From Desulfovibrio sp. 86 (lineage in GTDB: Bacteria; Desulfobacterota; Desulfovibrionia; Desulfovibrionales; Desulfovibrionaceae): a stretch of DNA of 64,000 nucleotides. The DNA is taken from NCBI RefSeq assembly GCF_902702915.1, contig NZ_LR738849.1:186001-250000 (forward strand), given 5' to 3'. This document shows positions 35,450 to 44,469 of this stretch, one piece after another; within the stretch, counting starts at the first letter, position 1; each line of letters opens with the position of its first letter. The notes below the pieces were generated by a model. The model did not search any database. It saw only the letters and a program-made list of their open reading frames with translations, and was not told the origin of the DNA. The position numbers were made by a program, and so were the translations under genes.

Positions 35450-35890
35450 ATGAAAATGCGTAGCTTTTTTTTATCAACAATTTTTATTGCCCTGGTAATG
35501 TTTTCTGGTTGCAGCAAGGATAAGGAACCAGAATTTAACTATATTTCTGCAAACAACGTAGCAGATATTATCAATAAAGGAGACACTGGATACGTCTTCC
35601 TCGATATACAGGTACAGAGTGATTTCGATAAACACCATCTCAAGTCAGCTGTTTCAACATGCGCATATCCAGTCAAAACAGACGAAGAAAAGGCTCTTTT
35701 GAAAAAGCATCTTGCAGCAATTAAACCAGAGCAAAAAATCATCATAGTGTGCCCGCGAGGCAAAGGTGGAGCAGAAAATTCTGTAAAATATCTTAGAGAA
35801 CAGGGTATCGACAACTCCCGCCTGCTGATTCTGGAGAATGGGCAGCAAGGTTGGCCGGGGAACCTGAACGACCTTATTGAAGGCAAATAA
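35450..35890 (+). CDS. Rhodanese-domain lipoprotein
   Basis: About 146 aa from ATG 35450, with AAGGAG nine bases upstream. Signal peptide MKMRSFFLSTIFIALVMFSGC with the lipid-attachment Cys. One rhodanese domain: ISANNVADIINKGDTGYVFLDIQ, then the active loop IIIVCPRGKGGAENSVKYLREQG with catalytic Cys in C-P-R-G-K-G-G, and NGQQGWPG near the end. A sulfur (or selenium) carrier at the membrane. First gene of a plus-strand run: its stop overlaps the next ATG (TAATG). Low GC compared with the backbone. Confidence 0.88.
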   Translation: MKMRSFFLSTIFIALVMFSGCSKDKEPEFNYISANNVADIINKGDTGYVFLDIQVQSDFDKHHLKSAVSTCAYPVKTDEEKALLKKHLAAIKPEQKIIIVCPRGKGGAENSVKYLREQGIDNSRLLILENGQQGWPGNLNDLIEGK

Positions 35891-36561
35891 TGCGTAAACT
35901 TATCGTTGTACTAGTCTGCCTGGGCATACTGGCTCTGCCGCCAGTATGGCGACTAGTCAAAGACGTTGCACTGCTGCTATCTTCCATGGATGTAGAAAGC
36001 GTTAAAGAATACATCCTTTCGTTTGGTTATTGGGCACCTGCAGTGTCCTTTCTCCTTATGCTATTCCAGGCGGTCCTCGCTCCACTGCCCGCTTTCCTTA
36101 TCACCTTTGCCAATGCGGCATTATTCGGCTGGGTTTTCGGTGCGATTCTTTCATGGTCCAGCGCAATGGCAGGAGCTCTTTTGTGCTTTTGGATTGCCAA
36201 GTATCTGGGTAGAGATGCCGTTATGCGGCTCACGTCACGAACGGGCCTGGAGCAAATAGATGCGTTTTTTGCAAGGCACGGCAAATACGCCATTCTTATC
36301 GCTCGACTCCTGCCCTTTGTCTCTTTCGACATAGTCAGCTATGCCGCAGGGCTCACCTCTATGCGGCTCGTTCCTTTTCTTGTAGCAACCGGGATAGGAC
36401 AACTTCCAGCGACTGTCATATATTCATATGTTGGCAGTATGCTCACAGGAAAAGCCCAATTGGTTGTTACTGGTCTTTTGTGCCTGTTCGCTCTCAGTGT
36501 ACTCGCGTATGCTTTAAAACAATATTACAAGCGCAAAATCGCAGTAAAAAATGACCAGTAA
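35890..36561 (+). CDS. TVP38/TMEM64-type (DedA superfamily) membrane protein, first copy
   Basis: 223 aa with about five to six hydrophobic helices. The family signature is clear: FLITFANAALFGWVFGAILSWSSAMAGALLCFWIAKYLGRD and the re-entrant motif ILIARLLPFVSFDIVSYAAGLTSM. Such proteins are thought to move lipids or small solutes, and are frequent in metal/metalloid gene clusters. Overlaps the rhodanese gene by one base and the next gene by 11, so tightly coupled. Confidence 0.88.
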   Translation: MRKLIVVLVCLGILALPPVWRLVKDVALLLSSMDVESVKEYILSFGYWAPAVSFLLMLFQAVLAPLPAFLITFANAALFGWVFGAILSWSSAMAGALLCFWIAKYLGRDAVMRLTSRTGLEQIDAFFARHGKYAILIARLLPFVSFDIVSYAAGLTSMRLVPFLVATGIGQLPATVIYSYVGSMLTGKAQLVVTGLLCLFALSVLAYALKQYYKRKIAVKNDQ

Positions 36562-37684
36562 CACCCCAGAAGTTCCACAGGCAGTCTGCCTGGACTGCCA
36601 CCGCTGTGAACGGGGGTGCCCAATGCTTATGGCAGAAGGGCGCTCCCCTCACAGTCTCCTGCAAGAACAAAGCACTCTTGATCCGCAGGCGGCGGTCGCC
36701 TGCACAGAGTGCGGGTATTGTGAAGCTGTCTGCCCGGCAGGTTTAAGTTTGCAAAAAGCTGTCCAGCAGCACGCCGGGAAAAAAACCACATCTCAACTGG
36801 CCAAGTTACGCATTTTCACCCATCAATGGCTGTCATTTTCATCACTGTTGCGGCTACAAAAAACTGGCAACGGCTCCTACAGTCATTACGCCTTCATGCC
36901 GGGGTGCAGTCTGGCCGGAGGATCTCCGCAAACTGTACAGGAAGTCTACAGGCAACTTGCAGAATTTTTCCCCGGCATCGGCCTTGTGATGGATTGCTGC
37001 GCCAGGCCATCGGCCTATCTTTTGAGCGAAAAGACAACGACTACTTTTTTGAGCAAACTGGAACAAGGGTTGAAAAACAGCAAGATACAAAAACTCATTG
37101 TGGCCTGCCCCAATTGCTTTTCGTTTTTGAGCAACAAATTTCCACAATTGGAAATTATTTCATTATATCCAATACTCGCATCAATGCCGTTGCCTGTATG
37201 CTCTTACAGCGAAAAGCTAGCGTTGCACGACCCCTGCCAGACAAGGAACGAGCCGGGCGTGCATTCTTCAGTGCGGCAGATACTTGCCGCATGCCATATT
37301 TCGTATGAAGAATTTGCTGACAACAGGCAAAATACACAATGCTGCGGGCATGGTAACATGCTGGCGGTTACGATGCCCAAACTTGCCCAGAAACAACGGC
37401 TGCACAGGGCTGGACAAACCAGCTGTCATAAAATTGTTACCTATTGTCGTAGCTGTAGCGAGGCTTTCGATTTGGCGGGGAAAAAGGGGATACACCTCCT
37501 GGATCTCATTTTCGATCCGCAATCTATAACTGAACCGCACGACTTTCAGAATCATAGCCAGAGCACACAGGAGGCGAATAAAACGTGGATGAACAAGAAG
37601 CAACCTTCTGCGAAACGCTTTAAATGGTACGCCAATTCCTGGATTAATCGTATATTGTTAAAATTGAGAAATTGCGCAAAGTAA
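36551..37684 (+). CDS. Fe-S oxidoreductase with two CCG (cysteine-rich) domains
   Basis: 377 aa, HdrD/GlpC-like. The N-terminus holds two [4Fe-4S] motifs, CLDCHRCERGCP (about residues 14-25) and CTECGYCEAVCP (about 50-61). Two CCG-type domains follow: one ends in VMDCCARPS, the second has LHDPCQTRNEPGVHSSVRQIL, then NTQCCGHGN. In HdrB/GlpC-like proteins these cysteines bind a non-cubane or standard Fe-S cluster for disulfide or quinone chemistry. The C-terminal 50 residues are basic with no domain. Sits between two TVP38-type genes and overlaps the first. Confidence 0.87.
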   Translation: MTSNTPEVPQAVCLDCHRCERGCPMLMAEGRSPHSLLQEQSTLDPQAAVACTECGYCEAVCPAGLSLQKAVQQHAGKKTTSQLAKLRIFTHQWLSFSSLLRLQKTGNGSYSHYAFMPGCSLAGGSPQTVQEVYRQLAEFFPGIGLVMDCCARPSAYLLSEKTTTTFLSKLEQGLKNSKIQKLIVACPNCFSFLSNKFPQLEIISLYPILASMPLPVCSYSEKLALHDPCQTRNEPGVHSSVRQILAACHISYEEFADNRQNTQCCGHGNMLAVTMPKLAQKQRLHRAGQTSCHKIVTYCRSCSEAFDLAGKKGIHLLDLIFDPQSITEPHDFQNHSQSTQEANKTWMNKKQPSAKRFKWYANSWINRILLKLRNCAK

Positions 37685-37754
37685 CAAAAACTCTTTGCCA
37701 TACGGGGAGAAATGCTTATTTCTTGCTGTTTGCACGACTCAAACGAGAGCCACT

Positions 37755-38405
37755 GTGAAAAAAATCTTGCTGCTGCTTCTTTTACTTATCGCCACCGGGT
37801 ACGCTTTTTGGCACCGGGACAGTATTCATCCACAACAGATTCAAACCATGATCCAGGCCACAGGGCCCTGGGCTCCATTATCTTTTTTGGCATTATTTTC
37901 ACTGGCCCCTTTTGCGCCTTTTTTAAGCGGGGTGCTTGCTGTTGGCGGAGGCATGGCCTTTGGGTTGTGGTACGGCAGTTTGCTTGTGTTGCTTGGGGCA
38001 AGTTTGAGTGCAACAGTAGGATATTATCTGGGGCGCTTTCTGGGACATGGATTGGCGGAAAAAAAACGTTTCCTTTCTACTTGGTCTACGTTGCAGCAGA
38101 CACTGTCACGCCATGATTTTTATTGTATTTTACTTTTGCGACTGTTACCACTGGTCCCTTTTGACGTAATAAGCTACGGTGCAGGGTTTTCACGTATCCC
38201 ATACAAAAAATATATTGTGGCCACTATATTCGGGATGTCACCTGGAATAATTATTTTCACAAATATTGGCTCCAGTGCCCTGCACCCTGCTTCATGGGAA
38301 TTTTTTTTCGCTCTGGCTATGCTGGTGCTGTTGTGCGTAGGAGCCTTTATGCTGAAAAAAAAGGTCGAGCGACGTCTTGGCGCAGGCACCTTCACAGATA
38401 AATAA
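37755..38405 (+). CDS. TVP38/TMEM64-type membrane protein, second copy
   Basis: About 216 aa if it starts at the GTG 37755 (KKILLLLLLLIATGYAFW), which gives a clean first membrane helix and has GAGAG nearby; an ATG at 37695 gives 20 more residues but has no ribosome site. Signature blocks LSGVLAVGGGMAFGLWYGSLLVLLGASLSATVGYYLGRFLG and LLRLLPLVPFDVISYGAGFSRI. Paralogue of the gene two positions upstream but clearly diverged. Converges on the next gene with 13 bases between. Confidence 0.87.
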   Translation: MKKILLLLLLLIATGYAFWHRDSIHPQQIQTMIQATGPWAPLSFLALFSLAPFAPFLSGVLAVGGGMAFGLWYGSLLVLLGASLSATVGYYLGRFLGHGLAEKKRFLSTWSTLQQTLSRHDFYCILLLRLLPLVPFDVISYGAGFSRIPYKKYIVATIFGMSPGIIIFTNIGSSALHPASWEFFFALAMLVLLCVGAFMLKKKVERRLGAGTFTDK

Positions 38406-38418
38406 GGAGGCAATGCCC

Positions 38419-39096
38419 TTAAACGGCGTTGCCTGGGAAGCCCTTGGGAGTGGAATTCTCCATAACCAGCTCTTGCGCCAAAGTTAATAAGGCAGGCGGC
38501 AAAAGTCCTTGTGTTGCGCAACGATGGATATCTTCCATCGTGTCCATATCATCTAGCCGAGGTAGCAACGCCACAGTATTGTGTTGCAAGCGAAGCATTG
38601 TTTCAAAAAAAACCGTGTCGGAGCTCCATTTGATATCCTGAAAACAGTCGATAAAACTTTCTTTTCGAAATCCAATGAGATAGTAGCCACCATCGGTACA
38701 CGGACCAATTACGGCGTCAGATGTATCAAGAGCTTCAAAAGCCTTTTGCAGTAATGTCTGGGTAATACCTGGGATATCACTCCCAATAATCACAGCCCTG
38801 TCGTGGTTGATAAATGCCCTCTGCAGAGCATCATGCATACGGCGTCCCAAATCGGCGCCTTCTTGTACGTACACGGGAAGCTTTCCATATTTTGTAAAAA
38901 AGCTCCCCTCAGCAGGGGGAGCGAGAAAAAGTAAAACCTGAAAAGAGGATTGCCGTAGCCAGTCAAAAAGATGGTCGAGACAAGCCGTGTAAAAGCTCAT
39001 GGCAAATTCCAGTGTGCTCTCGGCGGCAACACGAGTTTTGACACGACCAAGCTGTGGATCTTTGGCAAAGACTATCACGGCAGAGGTAGTATTCAT
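38419..39096 (-). CDS. DUF2064 / TIGR04282-type nucleotidyl- or glycosyltransferase
   Basis: 225 aa GT-A-like fold. N-terminus AVIVFAKDPQLGRVKTRVA is the nucleotide-binding loop (K-x-P-x-x-G-x-x-K-T-R); ADLGRRMHDALQRAF, VIIGSDIPGITQTLLQKAFEAL and VIGPCTDGGYYLIGFR (DGGYYLIG) complete the family pattern. TIGR04282 was named from arsenosugar biosynthesis clusters. It is the only minus-strand gene in the cluster, and its ATG (39094-39096) overlaps the ATG of the divergent neighbour in the tetranucleotide CATG. AAGGA lies about 11 bases upstream. Confidence 0.85.
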   Translation of the reverse strand: MNTTSAVIVFAKDPQLGRVKTRVAAESTLEFAMSFYTACLDHLFDWLRQSSFQVLLFLAPPAEGSFFTKYGKLPVYVQEGADLGRRMHDALQRAFINHDRAVIIGSDIPGITQTLLQKAFEALDTSDAVIGPCTDGGYYLIGFRKESFIDCFQDIKWSSDTVFFETMLRLQHNTVALLPRLDDMDTMEDIHRCATQGLLPPALLTLAQELVMENSTPKGFPGNAV

Positions 39097-39763
39097 GATT
39101 TCTGTAATCCTTCCCGTCTATAAGGAACAAAAACGTATAGTATCCGCCCTTGAGGATCTTCGCACCTTGGATTCCCAGCATCTGTTGCAGGAAATTTTAG
39201 TTGTACGGGCCGTGGGGGATATCTATCCCCTACCCACTCTTACGAGCCCAGAGCGTGGCAGAGCAGCGCAGATGAACTACGGGGCGTCACTAGCAACAGG
39301 AGACATTTTGGCCTTTGTGCATTGTGATACGCGTCTTCCGGCTTCTGCTTTAGAGGTTATCGCGGAAAATCAATGCGGAGCTTTTTCACTCCGATTTGAC
39401 AGCCCTGCACTTGCGTACCGGGCTCTTGCCGCCATAACAACGTGGCGCTCAAAACTGCTGCACCTTCCCTACGGAGATCAGGTGCTTTTCTTGCCACGGG
39501 TTCTTTTTGAAAATATTGGGGGGTTTGCCAATGTGCCAATTCTTGAAGATGTATTATTGGCAGAACGGATACGGCCTGAGGTAGTACGGGAATGTGTAGT
39601 AACAAGCACACGCAAATACCAGAAATATGGCTTCTGGAGAACACTTTTGCTGCATAGAGCCATTATGCTTGGGTACATGGCTGGAGTAGGGATACCGCAC
39701 CTCGCCCGACTGCAACGCAGGTTTTTGGCCCAATCCCTTAACCAACATTCAGATTGTTTTTAA
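39095..39763 (+). CDS. TIGR04283-type family 2 glycosyltransferase
   Basis: 222 aa. ISVILPVYKEQKRIVSAL is the GT2 start; RGRAAQMNYGASLATGDILAFVHCDTRLP carries the DxD-type metal site (CDT); GDQVLFLPRVLFENIGGFANVPILEDVLLAERIR is the acceptor/catalytic ED block. The R-G-R-A-x-Q-M-N-x-G-A element and short length are typical of TIGR04283, the partner of TIGR04282 in arsenosugar-type clusters. Start 39095 is supported by AGAGG eight bases upstream; an upstream extension would be antisense of the neighbour. Confidence 0.87.
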   Translation: MISVILPVYKEQKRIVSALEDLRTLDSQHLLQEILVVRAVGDIYPLPTLTSPERGRAAQMNYGASLATGDILAFVHCDTRLPASALEVIAENQCGAFSLRFDSPALAYRALAAITTWRSKLLHLPYGDQVLFLPRVLFENIGGFANVPILEDVLLAERIRPEVVRECVVTSTRKYQKYGFWRTLLLHRAIMLGYMAGVGIPHLARLQRRFLAQSLNQHSDCF

Positions 39764-39908
39764 AAAAATTGCCTCGGCGATCAAATGGCATAATGCCGTT
39801 TTGGAACGAGGCTTAGGAAACCATACAACTGCCGTTGTTTCAAAGTAAAAGTGATCTAATAAGTCTGATTCTATTTCACATACACCCCAATAGCAACAGG
39901 ATGTACAT

Positions 39909-40691
39909 ATGAATGAAACATGCATTGGTATCATAGGAGGGTCTGGGCTGGAAAACCCGGACCTGTTTCAGATAGAACATGAATGGCAGCCACAAACAGC
40001 CTATGGCATGCCTTCAAGCTCCCTGCGCAGAGGAAAACTTCAGGGAAAAAATGTGGTCTTTCTCTCCCGGCATGGCAAAGACCACTCCATTTTGCCCAGT
40101 GCAGTCAATTACCGAGCCAACATTGCCGCCTTGCACGAAGCCGGATGCACTCATATCCTGGCCAGTGCTGCATGCGGCTCACTTAACCGCGCCTATGCTC
40201 CAGGTGATCTTGTTCTTATCAACCAATTCATTGACTGGACACGGCACCGCATCAGCACTTTTTACGGAATGCAGCAAGACAGCAATGCGCGTTTTTTTCA
40301 CACTGCCATGCCCGACCCTTTTGATGCGACCCTGCAACAAATTCTTCGCGCAACAGCGGTTGAGCAAAACATTCGCCTGCATGACGGAGCGACTCTTATC
40401 ACTATTGAGGGGCCACGGTTTTCCACTCGGGCAGAATCCCGCATGTTTCAGTCCTGGGGAGCCGATTTGGTCAATATGACTATTGCTACAGAAGCCGCAC
40501 TGGCTGCCGAAAAGCACCTTCCCTATGCAGTCGTAGGCATAGTTACGGATTACGACAGCTGGAATGAAGAAGCCCCCCCCTTGCAAGTCGAGACTCTTTT
40601 AGCGACTTTTGTTGCAAACGCTGCCAAATTGACAGCCCTTTTTCTTGCTGCGATTTGTCACTTTTCTGCCAGGTCCGAAAGTTGCCCCTAG
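39909..40691 (+). CDS. MTAP/PNP-type purine nucleoside phosphorylase
   Basis: 260 aa of the methylthioadenosine phosphorylase family, which cleaves 5'-modified adenosines to base and sugar-1-phosphate. N-terminal phosphate loop IGIIGGSGL, FLSRHGKDHSILPSAVNYRANIAAL, ASAACGSL, the substrate block LITIEGPRFSTRAESRMFQSWGADLVNMT and VTDYDSW (the D-x-D that favours 6-amino purines). The 145 bases before it, after the glycosyltransferase, hold no obvious terminator, so it is probably in the same unit. In this cluster it may release the 5'-modified ribose unit used by the glycosyltransferases. Confidence 0.88.
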   Translation: MNETCIGIIGGSGLENPDLFQIEHEWQPQTAYGMPSSSLRRGKLQGKNVVFLSRHGKDHSILPSAVNYRANIAALHEAGCTHILASAACGSLNRAYAPGDLVLINQFIDWTRHRISTFYGMQQDSNARFFHTAMPDPFDATLQQILRATAVEQNIRLHDGATLITIEGPRFSTRAESRMFQSWGADLVNMTIATEAALAAEKHLPYAVVGIVTDYDSWNEEAPPLQVETLLATFVANAAKLTALFLAAICHFSARSESCP

Positions 40692-41091
40692 ACAACCTTA
40701 TGTGGCTTGTGATAAATTTTTAGTATTACCTTATTATAAACATGTCTTTTATTGAAAAGACACCGCTAATCAAAGAGTTTTTCCAATGGTTCGCGTTGTG
40801 GATATAGCATATCAACGAGTTGGTGCAGGGTCATGAAAGCCCTGCATCTTCCAGGTTGGAAGACTTACAGTTCACTGCACACCCCGCCTGCCTTAGCGGT
40901 TCAAGCTTATTGCAATGAAAAATCCTGCACTGACAGACCTTGCCAGTGCCTCTTTTTTTCACAGTTCATCACAATACTTCCTATCCTTCCCATCTGTCAG
41001 GTGCTGAAGGCGGCTTTTTTGCGCCTTTTTATTGCTGCTCGCCTTGTCTCGTTTTCCTCTACCTTTCACATGGATTAATCTCGGAGAGATT
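40692..41091. other. 400-base gap with hairpins upstream of the ferredoxin gene
   Basis: No gene seen. Hairpins: GTGCAGGG/CCCTGCAT at about 40821-40846; GCACTG/CAGTGC followed by CTCTTTTTTT at about 40928-40958 (terminator-like); AAGGCG/CGCCTT with a T-rich end at about 41007-41029. An AT-rich segment near 40705-40745 may be a promoter. Confidence 0.45.
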
Positions 41092-41754
41092 ATGTCAGTA
41101 TCGCACAAAGAATCACGACGGAAATTTCTTAAAGGTGTTGCCTGCGCCACTGCCGCAAGTAGCTTAACTATAGACTGCGCCTCTGCTCAGACAACCCAGC
41201 AAAAATGGACGTTAGTCATTGACCTGAATCGATGCATGGGGTGCCAGTCATGCACTATTGCCTGTAAAGCCGAACAAAACCCTATGCCAGGAACTTTTTT
41301 TTCACAGATGCGTATTGAAGAAACCTCCCCAACAGGGAGGTTGGAATTTTTGCCACAGATGTGCATGCACTGTGACGCCCCAGCGTGCCAATCCGCCTGC
41401 CCTACGAACGCCATAATAAAGCAGCCAGACGGCATTGTGCTTACCGACTGGAATGTCTGCATTGGGGATGGGGCATGCATAAATGCATGCCCGTATATGG
41501 CTCGCAGCCTTGACACCACACAGGGCAACAAGGCTGCCAGTTGTGACCTGTGCGCAGAACGCTTGGCCCGTGGCAGGATACCTGCTTGTGTTGAAAGCTG
41601 CGCATCAGGGGCCAGGATTTTCGGTGACGCGGCATCCCCATCGCAAGAGTTGGCAAACTATTTGCCTATAATCAAGACACTCCGTTCTCAGGAGCAAAAA
41701 CTGCCTAAAGGACGTGTCGTTATTGTTCCTCTTTGTGACAGGAGAGCGTCATGA
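41092..41754 (+). CDS. Tat-exported polyferredoxin subunit of a molybdopterin oxidoreductase (TtrB/PsrB type)
   Basis: 220 aa from ATG 41092, with GGAGAG upstream. Twin-arginine signal SRRKFLKG. Four Fe-S motifs as in TtrB/NrfC/PsrB electron-transfer subunits: CMGCQSCTIACK, CMHCDAPACQSACP, CIGDGACINACP and CDLCAERLARGRIPACVESC. In the third motif the second cysteine is replaced by aspartate (C-I-G-D). Passes electrons between a quinol-side membrane partner and the catalytic molybdenum subunit whose gene follows with a 4-base overlap. The terminal acceptor could be tetrathionate, polysulfide, arsenate or similar. Confidence 0.87.
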   Translation: MSVSHKESRRKFLKGVACATAASSLTIDCASAQTTQQKWTLVIDLNRCMGCQSCTIACKAEQNPMPGTFFSQMRIEETSPTGRLEFLPQMCMHCDAPACQSACPTNAIIKQPDGIVLTDWNVCIGDGACINACPYMARSLDTTQGNKAASCDLCAERLARGRIPACVESCASGARIFGDAASPSQELANYLPIIKTLRSQEQKLPKGRVVIVPLCDRRAS

Positions 41755-42107
41755 AAAATTTTTTCTTTCAAAAAAAAACCAAGCTTGACAGACGAAACCT
41801 CTTAAAGAGGGGTGCGTTTATATTGGCAGGATTAACGCTGGCACCCGTTACACGCACAGCATTTGCCAAAAAAAATAGTCCAGTGAAACGCAATGCCAAG
41901 GATCGATATACCCCCGGGCAGGCAGGGTATAAAGTCGTACATACAACCTGCCTCGGCTGCAACGCTCGTTGCGGCATGCGCGCTGTAGTACATGATAACC
42001 ACCTGATAGAAGTCTCTGGCAACCCTTTTCATCCATACAACCATGCGTTTAATCCGGTACCATTCACAACTCCGGTATCCGACACAACGACCTTAAGTTC
42101 CCCTGTC
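41751..42107 (+). pseudogene. Molybdopterin oxidoreductase catalytic subunit, truncated by IS21
   Basis: Only about the first 119 codons remain. Tat signal DRRNLLKRGAFILAGLTLAP, then the N-terminal [4Fe-4S] motif TTCLGCNARCGMRAVV and the DNHLIEVSGNPFHPYN block typical of TtrA/PsrA/ArrA-type bis-MGD enzymes. Reading continues by chance into the IS21 element to a stop at 42305. The rest of the gene (a normal subunit is 700-1000 aa) is not found on the other side of the IS. Overlaps the ferredoxin gene by four bases, so the pair was one operon. Confidence 0.85.
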
Positions 42108-42222
42108 TGTTGGCGCGCGTGCAAAAGTGACCCACCTGCGAGCATAATGAGCACGCAAAAGTGGCCCACCCTGGACAACGGTTTTCCGAAGAGGAAAAGT
42201 TCCCTTCGGAGGACGCCAGGAG

Positions 42223-43722
42223 ATGTTGGGAATGGAGACAATCAGGAAGATTCGGTTGGCATTGAGCAAGGGCATGAGTATTCGGGAAGCATCCAGGAAG
42301 TTTAACAAATCACGTAAAACGATTCGCAAGATTATCCGGACGGAAGCAACGAGTTTTTCGTACCATCGGAAGAAAGAGCATTACCCCGCGCTTGAAGGGT
42401 ATCGAGAGGCGCTTGAGGCGTTGTTGGAAGCGGAAACGGCTGTAGCGGCATCCAAGCGGCGAACAATTCTTTCGTTGTACGAGGAGTTGCAAGGCAAAGG
42501 GTATGCGGGAAGCTACAGTTCGGTGCGCCGCTATGCGCGTAAATGGCAGGGCAATCAAGCGCCTTTGTCTACAGTGTATATTCCGTTGAGTTTTGGTAAG
42601 GGTGAAGCCTTTCAATTCGACTGGAGCAGCGAAGAAGTTGCGATTGATGGAGTGGTTCTTCGTGCTGGCGTCGCCCATTTTCGCCTTTGCTACAGCCGGA
42701 TGAGTTTCATCGTTGCCTATCCTTTGCAAAAGATGGAGATGGTTCTGGATGCGCATGTACGAGCGCATGATTTTTTTGGCGGTCTGTGTGGTCGGGGCAT
42801 CTACGACAACCTCAAGACGGTTGTGACGAAAATCTTCAGAGGCAAAGAGCGCGAATTCAATGCGCGATTTCTGGAGTGCAGCTCTCATTATCTTTTTGAT
42901 GTTGAAGCCTGCACGCCGGCAGCAGGATGGGAAAAAGGCCAGGTCGAGCGTCAGGTGCAGACGCTACGAAAGGGTTTTTTTCTTCCACGTCTGAGTTTTG
43001 AGTCTTTTGCCGCATTAAATGTGTATCTGCATGATCGTCTGATAGCGTACGCCAAAACGAAAATGCACCCTGAGAAGCGTGATTGCAGCATTTATGCTGT
43101 ATTTGAAGAAGAGCGCGAATTTTTGAGGAAGACGGCTCTTCCTTTTGATGCATGCCTGGCGCAGGAAGTCCGTGTCAGCCCGCAATGCCTGGTCAGCTAT
43201 GAGCGCAACCGCTACAGCGCCCCATGCGCCTATGCCAACAGGAGTGTGCAGTTGCGCGTCTATGCCGGGCATATACGTTTTTATGCGGACAGTCATTGCA
43301 TTGCCGAACATACGCGTGTTTTCGGGCGGGACAAGACCATTTGCGATCCTCTGCATTATCTGCCTGTGCTGGAACGCAAACCCGGAGCCCTGCGCAATGG
43401 TCTGCCTTTCCGTGAATGGCGCCTTGCCCCGGGTCTGCAAACGCTTCGTGACACCCTTGAAAAGACGAAGGGCGGCGACAGGCAGCTTGCGGGTATCCTG
43501 GCGGCGATTCCGCAATACGGCGAGGACGCCGTCAATGTGGCTTGTGAACTGGCCCTGGAAGCGGGTCTGACCAGCAAGGACGCTGTCTTGAATATCCTGT
43601 GCCGGACAACGGAAGATATCCCTGCCCGTGATATGGCGCCCCCCGAGCATTTACGCCTGCGCCTTGCGCCACAGGCCAACTGCACGGGCTATGAGCGCCT
43701 CCTGGGGGGATACCATGCGTGA
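42223..43722 (+). CDS. istA: IS21-family transposase IstA
   Basis: 499 aa. N-terminal HTH ([34 protein letters not shown]) followed by the DDE integrase core: [24 protein letters not shown] (first D), [14 protein letters not shown] (second D), and [17 protein letters not shown] (catalytic E). The C-terminal part is basic. Frame intact. The last eight bases overlap istB. Catalyses cut-and-join steps of transposition together with IstB. Confidence 0.93.
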   Translation: MLGMETIRKIRLALSKGMSIREASRKFNKSRKTIRKIIRTEATSFSYHRKKEHYPALEGYREALEALLEAETAVAASKRRTILSLYEELQGKGYAGSYSSVRRYARKWQGNQAPLSTVYIPLSFGKGEAFQFDWSSEEVAIDGVVLRAGVAHFRLCYSRMSFIVAYPLQKMEMVLDAHVRAHDFFGGLCGRGIYDNLKTVVTKIFRGKEREFNARFLECSSHYLFDVEACTPAAGWEKGQVERQVQTLRKGFFLPRLSFESFAALNVYLHDRLIAYAKTKMHPEKRDCSIYAVFEEEREFLRKTALPFDACLAQEVRVSPQCLVSYERNRYSAPCAYANRSVQLRVYAGHIRFYADSHCIAEHTRVFGRDKTICDPLHYLPVLERKPGALRNGLPFREWRLAPGLQTLRDTLEKTKGGDRQLAGILAAIPQYGEDAVNVACELALEAGLTSKDAVLNILCRTTEDIPARDMAPPEHLRLRLAPQANCTGYERLLGGYHA

Positions 43723-44461
43723 AATGATCTTCTCCCATCTGCGCGACCTTAAGCTGCCCGGGATGCTTGCCGTGTATGACGAAGTGCTGGAGGAAGGCCG
43801 CCGCACCCGCTGCACAACGGACAAAACCTTGCTTCGCCTCCTTACCGCCGAAGTTACGGAACGCCAAACCCGCACCCGCAATTACCGCCTCGGCCAGGCC
43901 CGGTTTCCTTCTGTCAAGGAACTGGATTCTTTCGACTTTGCCGATACCCCTCTTAACGAAGCGCAAATCCGTCATCTGCATGAAGGTGATTTTCTTGCGG
44001 ATCACGGCAATGTCCTGCTCGTGGGCGGCTCGGGAACCGGCAAAACGCATCTGGCGCTCTCGCTGGGCATGGCCCTGATCCGTCTGGAAAAACGAGTCCG
44101 TTTTTACAATGTCGTGGATCTTGCCAACGCGCTTGAGCAAGAAAAGCAATCCGGAAAGACCGGCCGACTCGTCCGGCATCTGCTGCGTCACGACTGCCTC
44201 ATCCTGGATGAATTAGGCTATCTTCCTTTCTCACGCAACGGCGGACAACTGCTGTTTCACGCAATATCCAAACTGTACGAACAGGTTTCGCTCATCATCA
44301 CAACAAACTTGAGCTTTGGGGAATGGCCGCAGGTCTTTGGTGACGCTAAAATGACCACGGCTCTGCTGGATCGCGTGACACATCATTGTGAAATTATTGA
44401 AACAGGAAACGAAAGCCGCCGCTTACACAGCCGTCTTTCACAAAAGGCCGGGCACGAATAG
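43715..44461 (+). CDS. istB: IS21-family ATP-binding helper IstB
   Basis: About 248 aa from ATG 43715 ([18 protein letters not shown]), overlapping istA. AAA+ ATPase: Walker [19 protein letters not shown], Walker [14 protein letters not shown], sensor region [37 protein letters not shown]. DnaA/DnaC-like regulator that selects target DNA for IstA. Frame intact. Confidence 0.94.
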   Translation: MREMIFSHLRDLKLPGMLAVYDEVLEEGRRTRCTTDKTLLRLLTAEVTERQTRTRNYRLGQARFPSVKELDSFDFADTPLNEAQIRHLHEGDFLADHGNVLLVGGSGTGKTHLALSLGMALIRLEKRVRFYNVVDLANALEQEKQSGKTGRLVRHLLRHDCLILDELGYLPFSRNGGQLLFHAISKLYEQVSLIITTNLSFGEWPQVFGDAKMTTALLDRVTHHCEIIETGNESRRLHSRLSQKAGHE

Positions 44462-44469
44462 TGGACGCG

